From PHAA01 sp963665865 (GTDB lineage: Bacteria; Bacillota; Syntrophomonadia; Syntrophomonadales; Syntrophomonadaceae), in NCBI GenBank assembly GCA_963665865.2, contig CAXXWF010000001.1, positions 2,604,001-2,668,000 of the forward strand: a stretch of 64,000 nucleotides of DNA, in the 5' to 3' direction. The notes beneath the pieces were generated by a model. That model was given only the letters and a program-made list of their open reading frames with translations. It made no database searches and was not told the DNA's origin. Position numbers and translations under genes: made by a program. Shown here piece by piece: positions 26,054 through 35,542 of this stretch. The stretch's first letter is position 1. The number at the start of each line of letters is the position of its first letter.

Positions 26054-27007
26054 ATGAAACCAAAACAAACAAACGAACATATAAAGGGAATCGCCTTTGG
26101 TCTTGGAGCCTATGCATTATGGGGTATCCTGCCTCTTTACTGGAAACTGCTCCAGCATGTCTCGTCAACAGAAATTCTGGCTCATCGAGTGGTCTGGGCT
26201 CTGGTATTTTTATTTATTCTATTAACAGTAACACGAAAATTACCGTCCTTTATAAGCGAGATAAAATATATCGTCGGCCAGCCTCGAAAAATGTGGGGCA
26301 TATTGGGGGCAGCGATAATGCTCAATTTAAATTGGTTTACTTATATATGGGCGGTGAATCATAACCATATAATCCAAACCAGTCTGGGTTATTATATCAA
26401 TCCGTTGGTCAGTGTTCTGCTCGGCATAGTATTTCTACAGGAAAGATTGTCTTTTTGGCAAATGGTCGCCTTTTTCCTAGCCGCAGTCGGCGTTTTTAGT
26501 CTCACTGTCCAATATGGAACATTCCCTTGGATAGCCTTTACCCTGGCCATAACTTTTGCTATTTATGGCCTGTTCAAAAAGGCAATAAATGTCGGATCGA
26601 TTACCGGCTTAACCCTGGAAACGGTACTTTCGTTCACCATAGCCCTGCCTTATTTAGTATATATCTTCAGCACTGGCAACAGCTCGTTCCAGTTCATCCC
26701 CTCAGTTACCACCTTACTGTTAATAGGCGCGGGCGCAGTCACAGCCGTACCATTGATTTTATTCGCGGCTGGCACTAAGCGTCTGCCGCTCTTTGCCATA
26801 GGTTTCCTGCAGTATGTCAGCCCTACGCTGAGCCTGCTCCTGGGCGTTATAATTTATCACGAGCTCTTTACGCTGGGAAACCTGCTTTCCTTCATGATTA
26901 TTTGGACAGGTTTAATTATTTTCTCACTTGCCAGAACCAGGTTTTTTATACACATGGAAGAAAAAATAACGAAGACCCGGGTAAAAATTGTTCAGCCTCC
27001 ATTATAA
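26054..27007 (+). CDS. rarD: RarD-like EamA/DMT family transporter
   Basis: A 317-residue membrane protein with about ten hydrophobic segments in two EamA repeats. GIAFGLGAYALWGILPLYWK and LNWFTYIWAVNHNHIIQTSLGYYINPL are hallmark RarD segments. The E. coli name comes from chloramphenicol sensitivity, but the substrate is unknown. It is monocistronic and divergent from the fusion gene. Confidence 0.9.
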   Translation: MKPKQTNEHIKGIAFGLGAYALWGILPLYWKLLQHVSSTEILAHRVVWALVFLFILLTVTRKLPSFISEIKYIVGQPRKMWGILGAAIMLNLNWFTYIWAVNHNHIIQTSLGYYINPLVSVLLGIVFLQERLSFWQMVAFFLAAVGVFSLTVQYGTFPWIAFTLAITFAIYGLFKKAINVGSITGLTLETVLSFTIALPYLVYIFSTGNSSFQFIPSVTTLLLIGAGAVTAVPLILFAAGTKRLPLFAIGFLQYVSPTLSLLLGVIIYHELFTLGNLLSFMIIWTGLIIFSLARTRFFIHMEEKITKTRVKIVQPPL

Positions 27008-27065
27008 TGACCTTTAGTTGCATTACATAACAGCTGCCTTCTAAATAAAACCTGGAAAATAATGC

Positions 27066-27094
27066 TTGACTATAAATGAATGATCATTTATGAT
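27066..27094 (+). promoter_or_regulatory. Promoter with embedded operator for the TetR gene
   Basis: TTGACT (27066-27071) and TATGAT (27089-27094) have a 17-base spacer that contains most of a perfect inverted repeat AAATGA-ATGA-TCATTT (27074-27089). A repressor bound there would block RNA polymerase, as expected for autoregulation. Confidence 0.72.
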
Positions 27095-27111
27095 AAATGC
27101 AAGGTGAGGCA

Positions 27112-27678
27112 ATGAGAAGAAAAGATGATAATAAACAACAGAATATTAAGCAAGCAGTAATCAAATTAATTCTCGCAGAGGGGTTTCACGGAGCTTCCAT
27201 ATCCAAAATCGCCAAAGAGGCCGGTGTTTCCCCCGCAACCGTATATATTTATTACGACAACAAAGATGCCATGCTCCACGATATATATAGAGAGTATTAC
27301 AATGAAGTTTATGTTTATTTGGGCAATCAGGTAAAGAGAGAAATGAGTGGAGAACAGTTTATTGAGTGCCTGGTTCGGGCCTATTACACGTACATTATTG
27401 AATATGGTGAAGAGTTTTATTTTGTGGAGCAGTTCTCCAGTTGTCCGGCTTTAACATGCCGATGCGAGTTTGCACAGGAAAGGTCACAATTATCAATCTT
27501 ACTTGATGATTTCAAAAATAAGCAGATCATTAAAAATGTTGATAATGCTAGCATTAGTGCAATTATGTTTAATCCTATCAAAAGTATAGCTAGCAAATAT
27601 CATAATCATCGAACCGAAGAAGCTGATTCTATGTTGTGTGATCTCATTAAAATGATCCAGGATGCATTGTTAAGATAA
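27112..27678 (+). CDS. TetR/AcrR family transcriptional regulator
   Basis: A 188-residue regulator with an N-terminal helix-turn-helix (FHGASISKIAKEAGVSPATVYIYYDNKDAML, residues about 26-56, the classic TetR pattern) and a ligand-binding half containing a Cys cluster (SCPALTCRC). I chose the ATG at 27112 because AGGTGAGG precedes it and the promoter places the transcript start beyond the earlier ATG at 27097. It lies just upstream of lon and may control it. Confidence 0.88.
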   Translation: MRRKDDNKQQNIKQAVIKLILAEGFHGASISKIAKEAGVSPATVYIYYDNKDAMLHDIYREYYNEVYVYLGNQVKREMSGEQFIECLVRAYYTYIIEYGEEFYFVEQFSSCPALTCRCEFAQERSQLSILLDDFKNKQIIKNVDNASISAIMFNPIKSIASKYHNHRTEEADSMLCDLIKMIQDALLR

Positions 27679-27734
27679 TACTAGTTTTCGAAATCTTACT
27701 GGGATAGTTAATATCCTTATTTAATTATTTATTG

Positions 27735-27754
27735 TTAAACGAACGTTCACTTAA
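27735..27754 (+). promoter_or_regulatory. Palindrome upstream of lon
   Basis: TTAA-N2-GAACGTTC-N2-TTAA is a 20-base near-perfect palindrome about 35 bases upstream of the lon start. It differs from the operator-like site before the TetR gene, so it may bind another factor. Confidence 0.45.
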
Positions 27755-27786
27755 TTGCGAACTGTTTACAGAAAGGATGTAATAAT

Positions 27787-30159
27787 ATGAACAATCAAGA
27801 AAATCCTAAACTTAAAGTTATCCCTGTCTCCGACATTATCTTGTTGCCAGATATGGAATATACTCTGGCCTTTAAAGAGGAATCCTTTAAAAATCTATTA
27901 GCTGACAACGATGATATGGCCATTGTTTTATCGTTAAAGCAAAACTTCAAGCAGAATTCCTTGAGCGAATCTGATTTTTATCATGTAGGCACTCTAGTAA
28001 AAGTCTTGGCTACAGAAAAGAAAGAACAGCTCTCCCTTTTGAAGATCAAAGTAATTGACCGGGTGGAAATTGATAACTTGGCGTTTGAAAATGCGACTGT
28101 TTGGGCTGACTATGAGAAGGTTTCTGATTTAGTTGACCTGGATTTGAAAAGCCAGGAAGAAATGTTGGGTTACATTAAGGGACTTGTTCATGAAATCAGC
28201 ACGAATTTCAAAGGCTCTGAACCTTTTATCAGAATCTTCGATAATGAAAAGAATCTGAATGTGTTGATGGGACAACTTGGTCAATATTTGCGCATTACCA
28301 ATGCCGAAAAGCAAGCCTTGATTGAGACCAGATCTTTGAAGCAAAGAACCTTGCAGTTTATGGATCATTTACTTAAGCAAAAGGAATCAATTAAATTGCA
28401 GATCGAAATGGCTGAAAAATTCGGTGAAAAAGCTAACAAGGCTCATCGCGAATCGGTCCTGCGGGAACACCTGAAGAGCATTCAGGATGAATTAAATGAA
28501 GGCACCCCAACAGACGACAAAGATTACCGTCAAAGGATTGAAAAGGCTGGTATGCCCCCGGAGGTACTAAAAACTGCGCTGGCAGAGTTAGCCAAGTTTG
28601 AAAGTCAGAACCCCAGCAGCCCTGATTACAACGTTATTCGCAATTATCTGGACATACTGGTTGAGCTTCCCTGGCAGGAGGGCGAAGCCTCAGAGATCAA
28701 TCTAACCGAGGCCAGAAAGATCTTGGATGATCAGCATTATGGTTTGGAAAAGGTAAAAGACCGAATCATACAGCATCTGGCAGTAATGAAGCTGAAGAAA
28801 GACAAAAAAGGGTCAATCGTTCTATTGGTGGGGCCTCCCGGAACCGGCAAAACCAGTCTGGGCAGGAGTATTGCCGAAGCGCTGGGCAGAAAATATATTC
28901 GCGTGAGTTTGGGCGGAATTAAAGATGAAGCCGAGATCCGTGGCCATCGTCGCACTTATGTGGGCGCCCTGCCGGGCAGGATTATTCAGAATATGAGGAA
29001 GGCCGGCGAGAAAAACCCGGTATTTGTTCTGGATGAAGTTGATAAACTTATGACCGCCTATAATGGCGACCCGGCTAGTGCACTGTTGGAAGTATTGGAT
29101 CCAGAACAAAATCACAGCTTTACTGATCATTATCTGGAGGTTCCATATGACCTCTCCGAGGTATTTTTCATAGCCACAGCTAATTCGACGGAGTCTATTC
29201 CGGGACCGCTGCTGGACAGAATGGAGGTTATCTCCATATCCAGCTATACCAGCACTGAGAAATATCATATTGCTAAAGATCACTTGGTAGCTGGGGTTTT
29301 GGAGGAACATGGACTTAGTAATGATATGTTAGTAATTGAGGATGAGGCACTCAAAAGCGTTATTGCTGATTATACTCAGGAAGCTGGGGTCAGGGGTCTG
29401 CGCAGGCAGATCGCGGCTATTGCTCGAGTAGCTTCTGAAAAAATAGTATCGGGCAAGGTACCAACTCCTTATACTGTAACAGCTGAAATGTTGGAAGAGA
29501 TATTGGGTAGTAAGCTATCACACCATGATGTAGCGCAATTGGATAATCCTCCAGGTGTTGTAACCGGTCTAGCCTGGACTCCAGTGGGTGGAGAAATCCT
29601 CTTCATTGAAGGTACCGATATGCCTGGAAGCGGTCAATTGATCTTAACCGGTAAATTGGGTGATGTGATGAAGGAGTCGGCCAAAATCTCCCTGAGTCTG
29701 GTGAAATCAAGACTGGCATTAAGTAGTCTAAACTTTAATTTTAAAGAACGCGATCTGCACATTCACGTACCATCAGGTGCAGTCTCTAAGGATGGTCCAT
29801 CAGCTGGCATAGCATTGTTCACGGCCATAGCCTCGCTTATAACGGGAATAAAGGTGGATTCCACCCTGGCCATGACCGGAGAGATAACTCTTAGAGGTGC
29901 GGTCTTACCAATAGGCGGTCTGAAGGAAAAGCTCCTGGCAGCGCACCGGGCAGGGATTAAGAAAGTCCTTATTCCCAAAGAGAATATGAAGGATCTGAAA
30001 GATTTGCCGGATGAAGTGAGAGAGCAGTTGGAAATTAAGCCAGTAGAAGTCATTGAGGAAGTCTTACAGGAAACTTTAGGAATTAAGCTCCCCAAACCAG
30101 ATGCAGTGCTTAACTCAGGATTTCTTCAAGAAAACCATATCAATAATTCCATATTATAA
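27787..30159 (+). CDS. lon: Endopeptidase La (Lon protease)
   Basis: A 790-residue ATP-dependent protease of the cytoplasm. An N-terminal substrate domain (1-200) with a coiled coil is followed by an AAA+ module with GPPGTGKTS near 348-356, then the proteolytic domain with Ser672 in KDGPSAG and Lys715 43 residues later, the spacing of the E. coli dyad. GAGKT-type and VDKL motifs are normal. The start has GAAAGGATG upstream. A terminator follows at once. Confidence 0.97.
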   Translation: MNNQENPKLKVIPVSDIILLPDMEYTLAFKEESFKNLLADNDDMAIVLSLKQNFKQNSLSESDFYHVGTLVKVLATEKKEQLSLLKIKVIDRVEIDNLAFENATVWADYEKVSDLVDLDLKSQEEMLGYIKGLVHEISTNFKGSEPFIRIFDNEKNLNVLMGQLGQYLRITNAEKQALIETRSLKQRTLQFMDHLLKQKESIKLQIEMAEKFGEKANKAHRESVLREHLKSIQDELNEGTPTDDKDYRQRIEKAGMPPEVLKTALAELAKFESQNPSSPDYNVIRNYLDILVELPWQEGEASEINLTEARKILDDQHYGLEKVKDRIIQHLAVMKLKKDKKGSIVLLVGPPGTGKTSLGRSIAEALGRKYIRVSLGGIKDEAEIRGHRRTYVGALPGRIIQNMRKAGEKNPVFVLDEVDKLMTAYNGDPASALLEVLDPEQNHSFTDHYLEVPYDLSEVFFIATANSTESIPGPLLDRMEVISISSYTSTEKYHIAKDHLVAGVLEEHGLSNDMLVIEDEALKSVIADYTQEAGVRGLRRQIAAIARVASEKIVSGKVPTPYTVTAEMLEEILGSKLSHHDVAQLDNPPGVVTGLAWTPVGGEILFIEGTDMPGSGQLILTGKLGDVMKESAKISLSLVKSRLALSSLNFNFKERDLHIHVPSGAVSKDGPSAGIALFTAIASLITGIKVDSTLAMTGEITLRGAVLPIGGLKEKLLAAHRAGIKKVLIPKENMKDLKDLPDEVREQLEIKPVEVIEEVLQETLGIKLPKPDAVLNSGFLQENHINNSIL

Positions 30160-30170
30160 GTAATATTTAG

Positions 30171-30200
30171 AAGAGGCTGTTCAAAAGGACAGCCTCTTTT
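30171..30200 (+). terminator. Intrinsic terminator of lon
   Basis: AAGAGGCTGT (30171-30180) pairs with ACAGCCTCTT (30189-30198) and is followed by T residues. Confidence 0.85.
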
Positions 30201-30390
30201 GGCATCTAAACAGCTACTAATTGTTTTCCTAAACTCCTATGGTAATAATCTATGTTACTTTTTATCTTGTAACCAAGAAATTCGAGTTGTAGAATAACAA
30301 CTGAAAAGAAGTGTACTTAAAATTTGGCTAGGGAAAGATACGCCAACCCTTCTGCACATTTTTCTAAATGAAAGCTAATATGATACGGAG

Positions 30391-31275
30391 GTGCTGACAA
30401 TAAACAACCGAATAGCCCAATTGGTAGATTCAGCAGGCTCAATTCCCCGCGACCTGTTCAATAAATATACGATCAAAGAGGTGCCTTTATATTTCACCTT
30501 TGATAACGAGCATTATTTCCGTGAAAATGTTGATTACAGCAATATGGATTTTTATCTACATATGAGAGAATATCCCCAGCAAATACCTAAAACGTCAGCA
30601 CCGAACGTTTATGATTGGCTAAACGGCTATAAAGAAATGTATGATAAAGGATTTAACCGGCTTATTGTTACTACTATCGCCGGCAAGCTCTCGGCCAGCA
30701 ACCGCAATGCCGTTCTGGCGCGCGATATGTTCTTGGATTCGGTTAAGGATGCGTGGGTTGAAATTTTTGATTCAGAAACCTGTGCTTGCGGTCAGGCGGC
30801 CCTGGAAATAGAAATCGCCCACATGATTCAATCGAGCCAACTGACCTGGAAGGATATTATCGCCCGGATCAAAACGCTTATACCCAAGTCAGTATCCCTT
30901 TTCACGGTACGAGAATTAACCTACATGAATGCTGGCGGGAGGATCGGTGGGGCAGCAACCTGGCTCGGTAATTTAATTAAGATAATGCCAGTTTGCGAGT
31001 TCAAAAATGGTGTAGTGCATCCTGTTAAAGCAGTACGCGGACGTAAAAAAGCTTTGCAACACCTGATTGATACCTGTGCCAATAAAATAAAAGAAGTGAA
31101 TAATACCGTAATCGTTACCCAACATGCGATATGTGAAGATGATGAGTTGTTTATGATTGAAGGATTGAAACAAAAACTCGGCAAAGAAATATCGCTCTAT
31201 CGAAGCACTGTTGGAATTTCTGTCGGAGCTCATTCAGGACCAGGAGCAATTGGGATTGGTATTATAACCAGTTAA
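30391..31275 (+). CDS. DegV family fatty-acid-binding protein
   Basis: A 294-residue DegV protein; the family binds fatty acids and in Gram-positives feeds fatty acid kinase (FakB role). VDSAGSIPRDL, KTSAPNVYDW, TIAGKLSASNRNAV and the C-terminal SVGAHSGPGAIGIGI match. The start is doubtful: the frame opens with GTG at 30391 but that codon overlaps the GGAGG site, so translation may begin a few codons later at a non-standard start such as the ATA at 30400. Confidence 0.85.
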   Translation: MLTINNRIAQLVDSAGSIPRDLFNKYTIKEVPLYFTFDNEHYFRENVDYSNMDFYLHMREYPQQIPKTSAPNVYDWLNGYKEMYDKGFNRLIVTTIAGKLSASNRNAVLARDMFLDSVKDAWVEIFDSETCACGQAALEIEIAHMIQSSQLTWKDIIARIKTLIPKSVSLFTVRELTYMNAGGRIGGAATWLGNLIKIMPVCEFKNGVVHPVKAVRGRKKALQHLIDTCANKIKEVNNTVIVTQHAICEDDELFMIEGLKQKLGKEISLYRSTVGISVGAHSGPGAIGIGIITS

Positions 31276-31342
31276 AAGCAAGAATCACGGAATCACGGAA
31301 TCACGGAGACGTCAGACTGTGTGAAAAGTCTCCAACAGAAAA

Positions 31343-31373
31343 AGGAAGCAAAAAGAGCCTCCCCTTGCTTCCT
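31343..31373 (-). terminator. Terminator between convergent degV and SPFH genes
   Basis: AGGAAGCAA (31343-31351) pairs with TTGCTTCCT (31365-31373). On the minus strand it is followed by TTTTT, so it best serves the SPFH/NfeD unit. Three tandem ATCACGGA motifs lie just before it (31284-31306). Confidence 0.7.
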
Positions 31374-31398
31374 AATGAAAATACTAACCAGCCCCTAT

Positions 31399-32343
31399 CT
31401 ATTGCTGAGGTTTGCCGGAGTTGTCACTGGTTGCTTCTTTCAGGGCCGCAAATACTCCGCCAAGTCCCGCCAAATCACTCGGAATGATCAACTTGGTAGC
31501 CTGCCCGTCACCCAGTTTCTTAATGGCCTCCAGCGATTTCAATGCCAGGACTTTATCATCGATCCCTGCCTCTTTAATCATTACCAGACTGTCGGCAAAA
31601 GCTCTTTGTACATTTAATATAGCCTGAGCTTCTCCTTCGGCATCAAGAATCTTGGCCTGGCGGGTGCCTTCGGCGGTTCGAATATTGGACTCTTTGAGTC
31701 CTTCTGCCGTAAGGATAGCCGACTGTTTCCTGCCTTCCGCCTCCAGGATGGTGGCTGTCTTTTGACCTTCGGCCAGCAAAATAGCCTGTCGCTTTTCCCG
31801 CTCGGCGCGCATCTGTTTTTCCATGGCAGTCTGAATATCCTGAGGGGGCAGAATGTTTTTTAATTCCACTCGATTTACCTTGATCCCCCATTTGTCAGTG
31901 GCTTCATCCAGAATTACCCTAAGTCTGGTATTTACAAGATCCCTGGAGGTCAACGTTTGATCAAGTTCCAGATCACCCACGATATTTCTTAAAGTAGTCG
32001 CTGCCAGGTTATCAATTGCAAATATCGGGTTTTGTATTTCATAGATATATTTGAAAGGAGCGGTCACCTGGTAATAGATTACGGTATCGATCATCATAGT
32101 CACATTGTCCTTGGTGATGACCGGTTGGGGCGCAAAACTGACCACCTGTTCTCTAAGATCCACGATAGCCCGAAAAGTATCAACAAAAGGTATTATTACA
32201 TTGATACCCTGCTGGGCTGTTTTATGGTACTTGCCCAATCTTTCAACGATTCCAACTGATGCCTGGTGGATAATCTTGATTGCCGAGTACGCAATTAAAA
32301 CAACAAATAATACAATTACCACGTTCACAAAAATAGCTAACAT
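31399..32343 (-). CDS. SPFH/Band 7 membrane scaffold protein
   Basis: A 314-residue protein with one N-terminal transmembrane segment (about 3-22), a Band 7 domain (HQASVGIVERLGKYHKTAQQGIN onward) and a long charged coiled coil with repeated EGxxQ motifs (about 190-250). Such stomatin/QmcA-like proteins form oligomeric membrane scaffolds. It is downstream of an NfeD gene, the usual partner. Confidence 0.92.
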   Translation of the reverse strand: MLAIFVNVVIVLFVVLIAYSAIKIIHQASVGIVERLGKYHKTAQQGINVIIPFVDTFRAIVDLREQVVSFAPQPVITKDNVTMMIDTVIYYQVTAPFKYIYEIQNPIFAIDNLAATTLRNIVGDLELDQTLTSRDLVNTRLRVILDEATDKWGIKVNRVELKNILPPQDIQTAMEKQMRAEREKRQAILLAEGQKTATILEAEGRKQSAILTAEGLKESNIRTAEGTRQAKILDAEGEAQAILNVQRAFADSLVMIKEAGIDDKVLALKSLEAIKKLGDGQATKLIIPSDLAGLGGVFAALKEATSDNSGKPQQ

Positions 32344-32367
32344 AATATCATCCTTTCCCTTCTCCGT

Positions 32368-32808
32368 TTAGCACTGAGGGCTAAGCTCTGCTTTATCAAC
32401 CATCAGTTTGACTCCATCAACCCCTGTAACTACAATCCGGATATTTTCAGCAATGTCTTCGGTAGACACCGCTGTCCAAATCTCTCCATTTACCTTAACT
32501 TGTCCGTAATTCACATGGGATATGCTGGTCAGGGATATGCCATGCTGACCAATCAATGCATTAACATTGCTGACCGTATTGGGCGATTTGACTAGTTTCA
32601 CCACTATAGGACGGGTAAATACTATAAACAACAGGGTAATTACTGCAAAAACGAACAACTGGATAGGCAGACTCATCATCCAATGCAGACCAACTCCTGC
32701 GGCGACCAGTATGGCAGCCAAGGCTAACCATAGAAACCAAAAGCCGGATGTTAAGATTTCTATCGCCCCGCATACTACGGCTACAAGTATCCACTGCAAT
32801 GCAGACAT
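32368..32808 (-). CDS. NfeD family membrane protein
   Basis: A 146-residue protein with three or four hydrophobic segments and a C-terminal OB-fold-like domain (LIGQHGISLT, VKVNGEIWTAVS, IRIVVTGVDGVKLMV). I chose the ATG at 32806-32808 (MSALQWI) behind AAGGAGG. NfeD proteins partner with SPFH proteins in membrane microdomains. It lies 24 bp upstream of that gene. Confidence 0.9.
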   Translation of the reverse strand: MSALQWILVAVVCGAIEILTSGFWFLWLALAAILVAAGVGLHWMMSLPIQLFVFAVITLLFIVFTRPIVVKLVKSPNTVSNVNALIGQHGISLTSISHVNYGQVKVNGEIWTAVSTEDIAENIRIVVTGVDGVKLMVDKAELSPQC

Positions 32809-33088
32809 CAGAATTACCTCCTTCATATCAGGATATTATTGCAGAATCGAAATAATACAGACAGTGTTCTTAAAGGTTTGGCTTTTAGCTTTATAATTCC
32901 CTTATGTCTTATTATATACTAGTTTGCATGTGAAAGGGTCTTGGCGATCAAATCGCAATCAGCCCATGGGACAATTTGTATGGAAAGATAATATCTCCCT
33001 ATATATCTTGAGGTTTGGTAAACTGGTTAAGATATAATGAAATTTCAGACTAAATAACAACTAAGTATTACTGAGAGGAAGTCTTATT

Positions 33089-33898
33089 ATGAAATCAAGT
33101 CTTAGTAGATTGGGTTGTGCTATCCTAGCAGTCTCTATTTTTGTTTATGGTGCGGGATGTATTAGGGCCACCCAGGCTATTTATCCGGTCGACACAGTTG
33201 TGGTCATAAATGGTAAGGCCATTACTGAACAAGATTTTAAGGATGAAACCATCAAAAAGGAGATCAGCGCTAAAATGTTGCAGATAATTATGCAGCTTGA
33301 TAGTAGTGCACAGACCCCCACTGCGGGAACCCTTAAGATATTAGGATTAAGTGCAGACCAGCTATCTGAGGATCAGAAGCGATACATAACCAGCATCGAA
33401 CGCAACTACCCTGATAAGCCAATTAACCAGAACGTAATTTTCAATCGAATAGTGAGGGAAGAAGTACAGTACCAGGAAGCCGTTCAGCAGGGTTACATAG
33501 TAAGTAATGAAGAAGCACAAGCGATATTGAAGCAAGCCAATGGGGCATCTGATCAAGCAAATGAATCTGATCCAACCTCGCAAAAAATTATGACGGAGAC
33601 CAATGCCGTCATGAATGAATATGGATTCGCTTCCCAAGACGATTATCTTAACTGGAATTTGCCTAAAACCGCACGTTCAATTGCCATTCAGCGTATGCAA
33701 AATAAGTTCGATGAGAAAATGGCCGCCCAATATTCTGAATTAAACATGTTCCCCTTAAGAATCGCCCAGTATAATGCCTGGGATGATTATACTGAATTTC
33801 TGTTAAGGGCTGCTGAAGTCGAAATTAAGCAAGGCAACTACGTACTGGAATATTACGGAAAGCCTTGGGAAATGGGCAGATTAGATTTGAAGGGATAG
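33089..33898 (+). CDS. SurA N-terminal-like lipoprotein
   Basis: A 269-residue secreted protein: an N-terminal signal with a possible lipobox (VYGAGC), then DTVVVINGKAITEQDFKDE, the opening of SurA/PrsA-type chaperones, and a long helical region. No parvulin PPIase domain is visible, so it is at most the chaperone part. It precedes a small membrane protein gene by 12 bp. Confidence 0.7.
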   Translation: MKSSLSRLGCAILAVSIFVYGAGCIRATQAIYPVDTVVVINGKAITEQDFKDETIKKEISAKMLQIIMQLDSSAQTPTAGTLKILGLSADQLSEDQKRYITSIERNYPDKPINQNVIFNRIVREEVQYQEAVQQGYIVSNEEAQAILKQANGASDQANESDPTSQKIMTETNAVMNEYGFASQDDYLNWNLPKTARSIAIQRMQNKFDEKMAAQYSELNMFPLRIAQYNAWDDYTEFLLRAAEVEIKQGNYVLEYYGKPWEMGRLDLKG

Positions 33899-33910
33899 GT
33901 GTGTATTGAT

Positions 33911-34087
33911 ATGAAAGACTTTTTTAATAGTACTGGTTGGAATACATTCGTTTTGGTCGTTCTGGGATTTGTCGCGTTCTTCACCAAAGAACTGGTTACA
34001 TTTACTATGATAGGCTTTGTCTTAATAATGTTGTCCAATATCTGTGACAGACTTGGTGAAATATCCGAAAAACTAGATAATAAATAA
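33911..34087 (+). CDS. 58-residue two-helix membrane protein
   Basis: MKDFFNSTGWNTFVL begins the first of two hydrophobic stretches, followed by a charged tail (DRLGEISEKLDNK). I chose the ATG at 33911; a GTG four codons earlier is possible. It is likely co-transcribed with the SurA-like gene. Function unknown. Confidence 0.65.
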   Translation: MKDFFNSTGWNTFVLVVLGFVAFFTKELVTFTMIGFVLIMLSNICDRLGEISEKLDNK

Positions 34088-34092
34088 TCGAA

Positions 34093-34758
34093 TCAAGCCA
34101 AGAATTTTCCTGTCCTCAGGAAAAGGTCTACTAATTTTGCTATCTCTCGCTGATGGTGGATTTCTTTATGCCCGAAAGGCCTAATAACAAAGTCAGTCAT
34201 ACCATGGTATTTCGCCGACTCCACCTCAACCATGCCGTCGTTTTCTCGGTTTAGGAAGATACCGAGTAAATGTTTGTTGGTGTTGCCCGCAATAACCCCA
34301 ATTTCAGGTTTAGGTGTGTTTATGGGGTCGCCAATATCTAAATTGTTAGTCCTAAGTGATTTAATTGGTTTAAATATTTGCCCCACCGGTTTCATCCACT
34401 TATCAGACATATCCGCAAGCTTTGTTCCCTGATTGGGGGTAGCTATCAATACACATCTCCCAAGATTGGGAACTATATTTTTCGCCAGGAATGAACGAAC
34501 CACTAATCCTCCCATACTGAAGCCCACCAGATGTATCTTCGCAAAGCATCTAAAATCGGATAGTTGTTGATAGAATTGCTCCTCAAATCGGGCAATACAG
34601 TCCTCAAGGTCGGAAAACCTGAGGGGCAGGTTTGTTGTGACAGCTTCATAGCCCACGCTTTGCAAATGCTGTTTTAGAGGAAACATATCTGATTCGTCGT
34701 TGTTAAAACCATGGATTAAGATTACTACTTCTTTCTCCTGATTAATCATATCTTGCAT
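34093..34758 (-). CDS. Alpha/beta hydrolase (EstA/lipase-like)
   Basis: A 221-residue hydrolase with HGF near residue 16 and the nucleophile elbow GFSMGG (Ser81), ATPNQGTKLADM following. NDGMVEVESA and GHKEIHHQ supply Asp and His candidates. It has no signal peptide. The likely activity is ester hydrolysis of unknown substrate. Confidence 0.82.
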   Translation of the reverse strand: MQDMINQEKEVVILIHGFNNDESDMFPLKQHLQSVGYEAVTTNLPLRFSDLEDCIARFEEQFYQQLSDFRCFAKIHLVGFSMGGLVVRSFLAKNIVPNLGRCVLIATPNQGTKLADMSDKWMKPVGQIFKPIKSLRTNNLDIGDPINTPKPEIGVIAGNTNKHLLGIFLNRENDGMVEVESAKYHGMTDFVIRPFGHKEIHHQREIAKLVDLFLRTGKFLA

Positions 34759-34819
34759 TGGTCTCTCTCCAATTTCTTGCTGCCGAGATTAGAATTGTTG
34801 GGGCAAACAGGTGAGAATG

Positions 34820-35542
34820 CTATTTTAATAGCCGCAGGAGGTCTTTCTGGGTTTCCGCCACTCTATCAACTATAAATTCCACAAATGGTCTTTCATTCTG
34901 GTGTGCTTTCTCTAAAAGGGCTATATATTCGCCTCTTAATATCGGTGGAATAATAGCAATTGTATATCCCTTTCGTATCAAACAAAGGTTCATCAGCAGT
35001 CTGGCAACCCTTCCGTTTCCATCAATAAAGGGATGGATAAATACAAATTCTTTATGAGCCCGGGCAGCAAATTCCACTGGATGCATTTTGTCTTCGTTTT
35101 GTGCCAGCCAATCAGAAAATTTAGTCATAAGTTGTGGCACCTTAGACGGATTGGGAGTTGAATATTGGGAACCACTTATGATTACCCGTTCCTGCCGATA
35201 AGCTCCCGCTTTTTCTGAATCAATCTGGTTATAGAATAAACGGTGGATAGTCTTAATATGATCTTGATCGATTGGTCCACCCTGGCTAATCGTATAGATA
35301 TAATCAAAAGCCCTAGCATGACCAGTTGCCTCATAGTAATCACGTATGGGCTTCCCTCCCACGGTCAACCCGTCTTCAAGCAGTATTTTTGTTTCCGTTT
35401 CGGTTAATGAGTTACCCTCAATCGCATTGCTGGAATAGGTCAAACCAATTCTATAGTAATCGTTAATTTGCCTTAACAAATGGCCTTCAAATGGGCGCAA
35501 AGAGTCAATCTGTGCTTTATAACCCTCGACTTTAACAAACAA
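34820..35542 (-). CDS. Fic family protein (AMPylase, self-inhibited type)
   Basis: A 240-residue Fic protein. The active-site motif HPFIDGNGRVAR is complete (residues 170-181), and an N-terminal inhibitory helix motif S-x3-E-G is present at residues 38-43, as in Fic proteins that regulate themselves. Fic enzymes usually transfer AMP to Tyr/Thr/Ser; the target is unknown. The start is TTG at 35540-35542 behind AGGAGG. Confidence 0.92.
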   Translation of the reverse strand: MFVKVEGYKAQIDSLRPFEGHLLRQINDYYRIGLTYSSNAIEGNSLTETETKILLEDGLTVGGKPIRDYYEATGHARAFDYIYTISQGGPIDQDHIKTIHRLFYNQIDSEKAGAYRQERVIISGSQYSTPNPSKVPQLMTKFSDWLAQNEDKMHPVEFAARAHKEFVFIHPFIDGNGRVARLLMNLCLIRKGYTIAIIPPILRGEYIALLEKAHQNERPFVEFIVDRVAETQKDLLRLLK

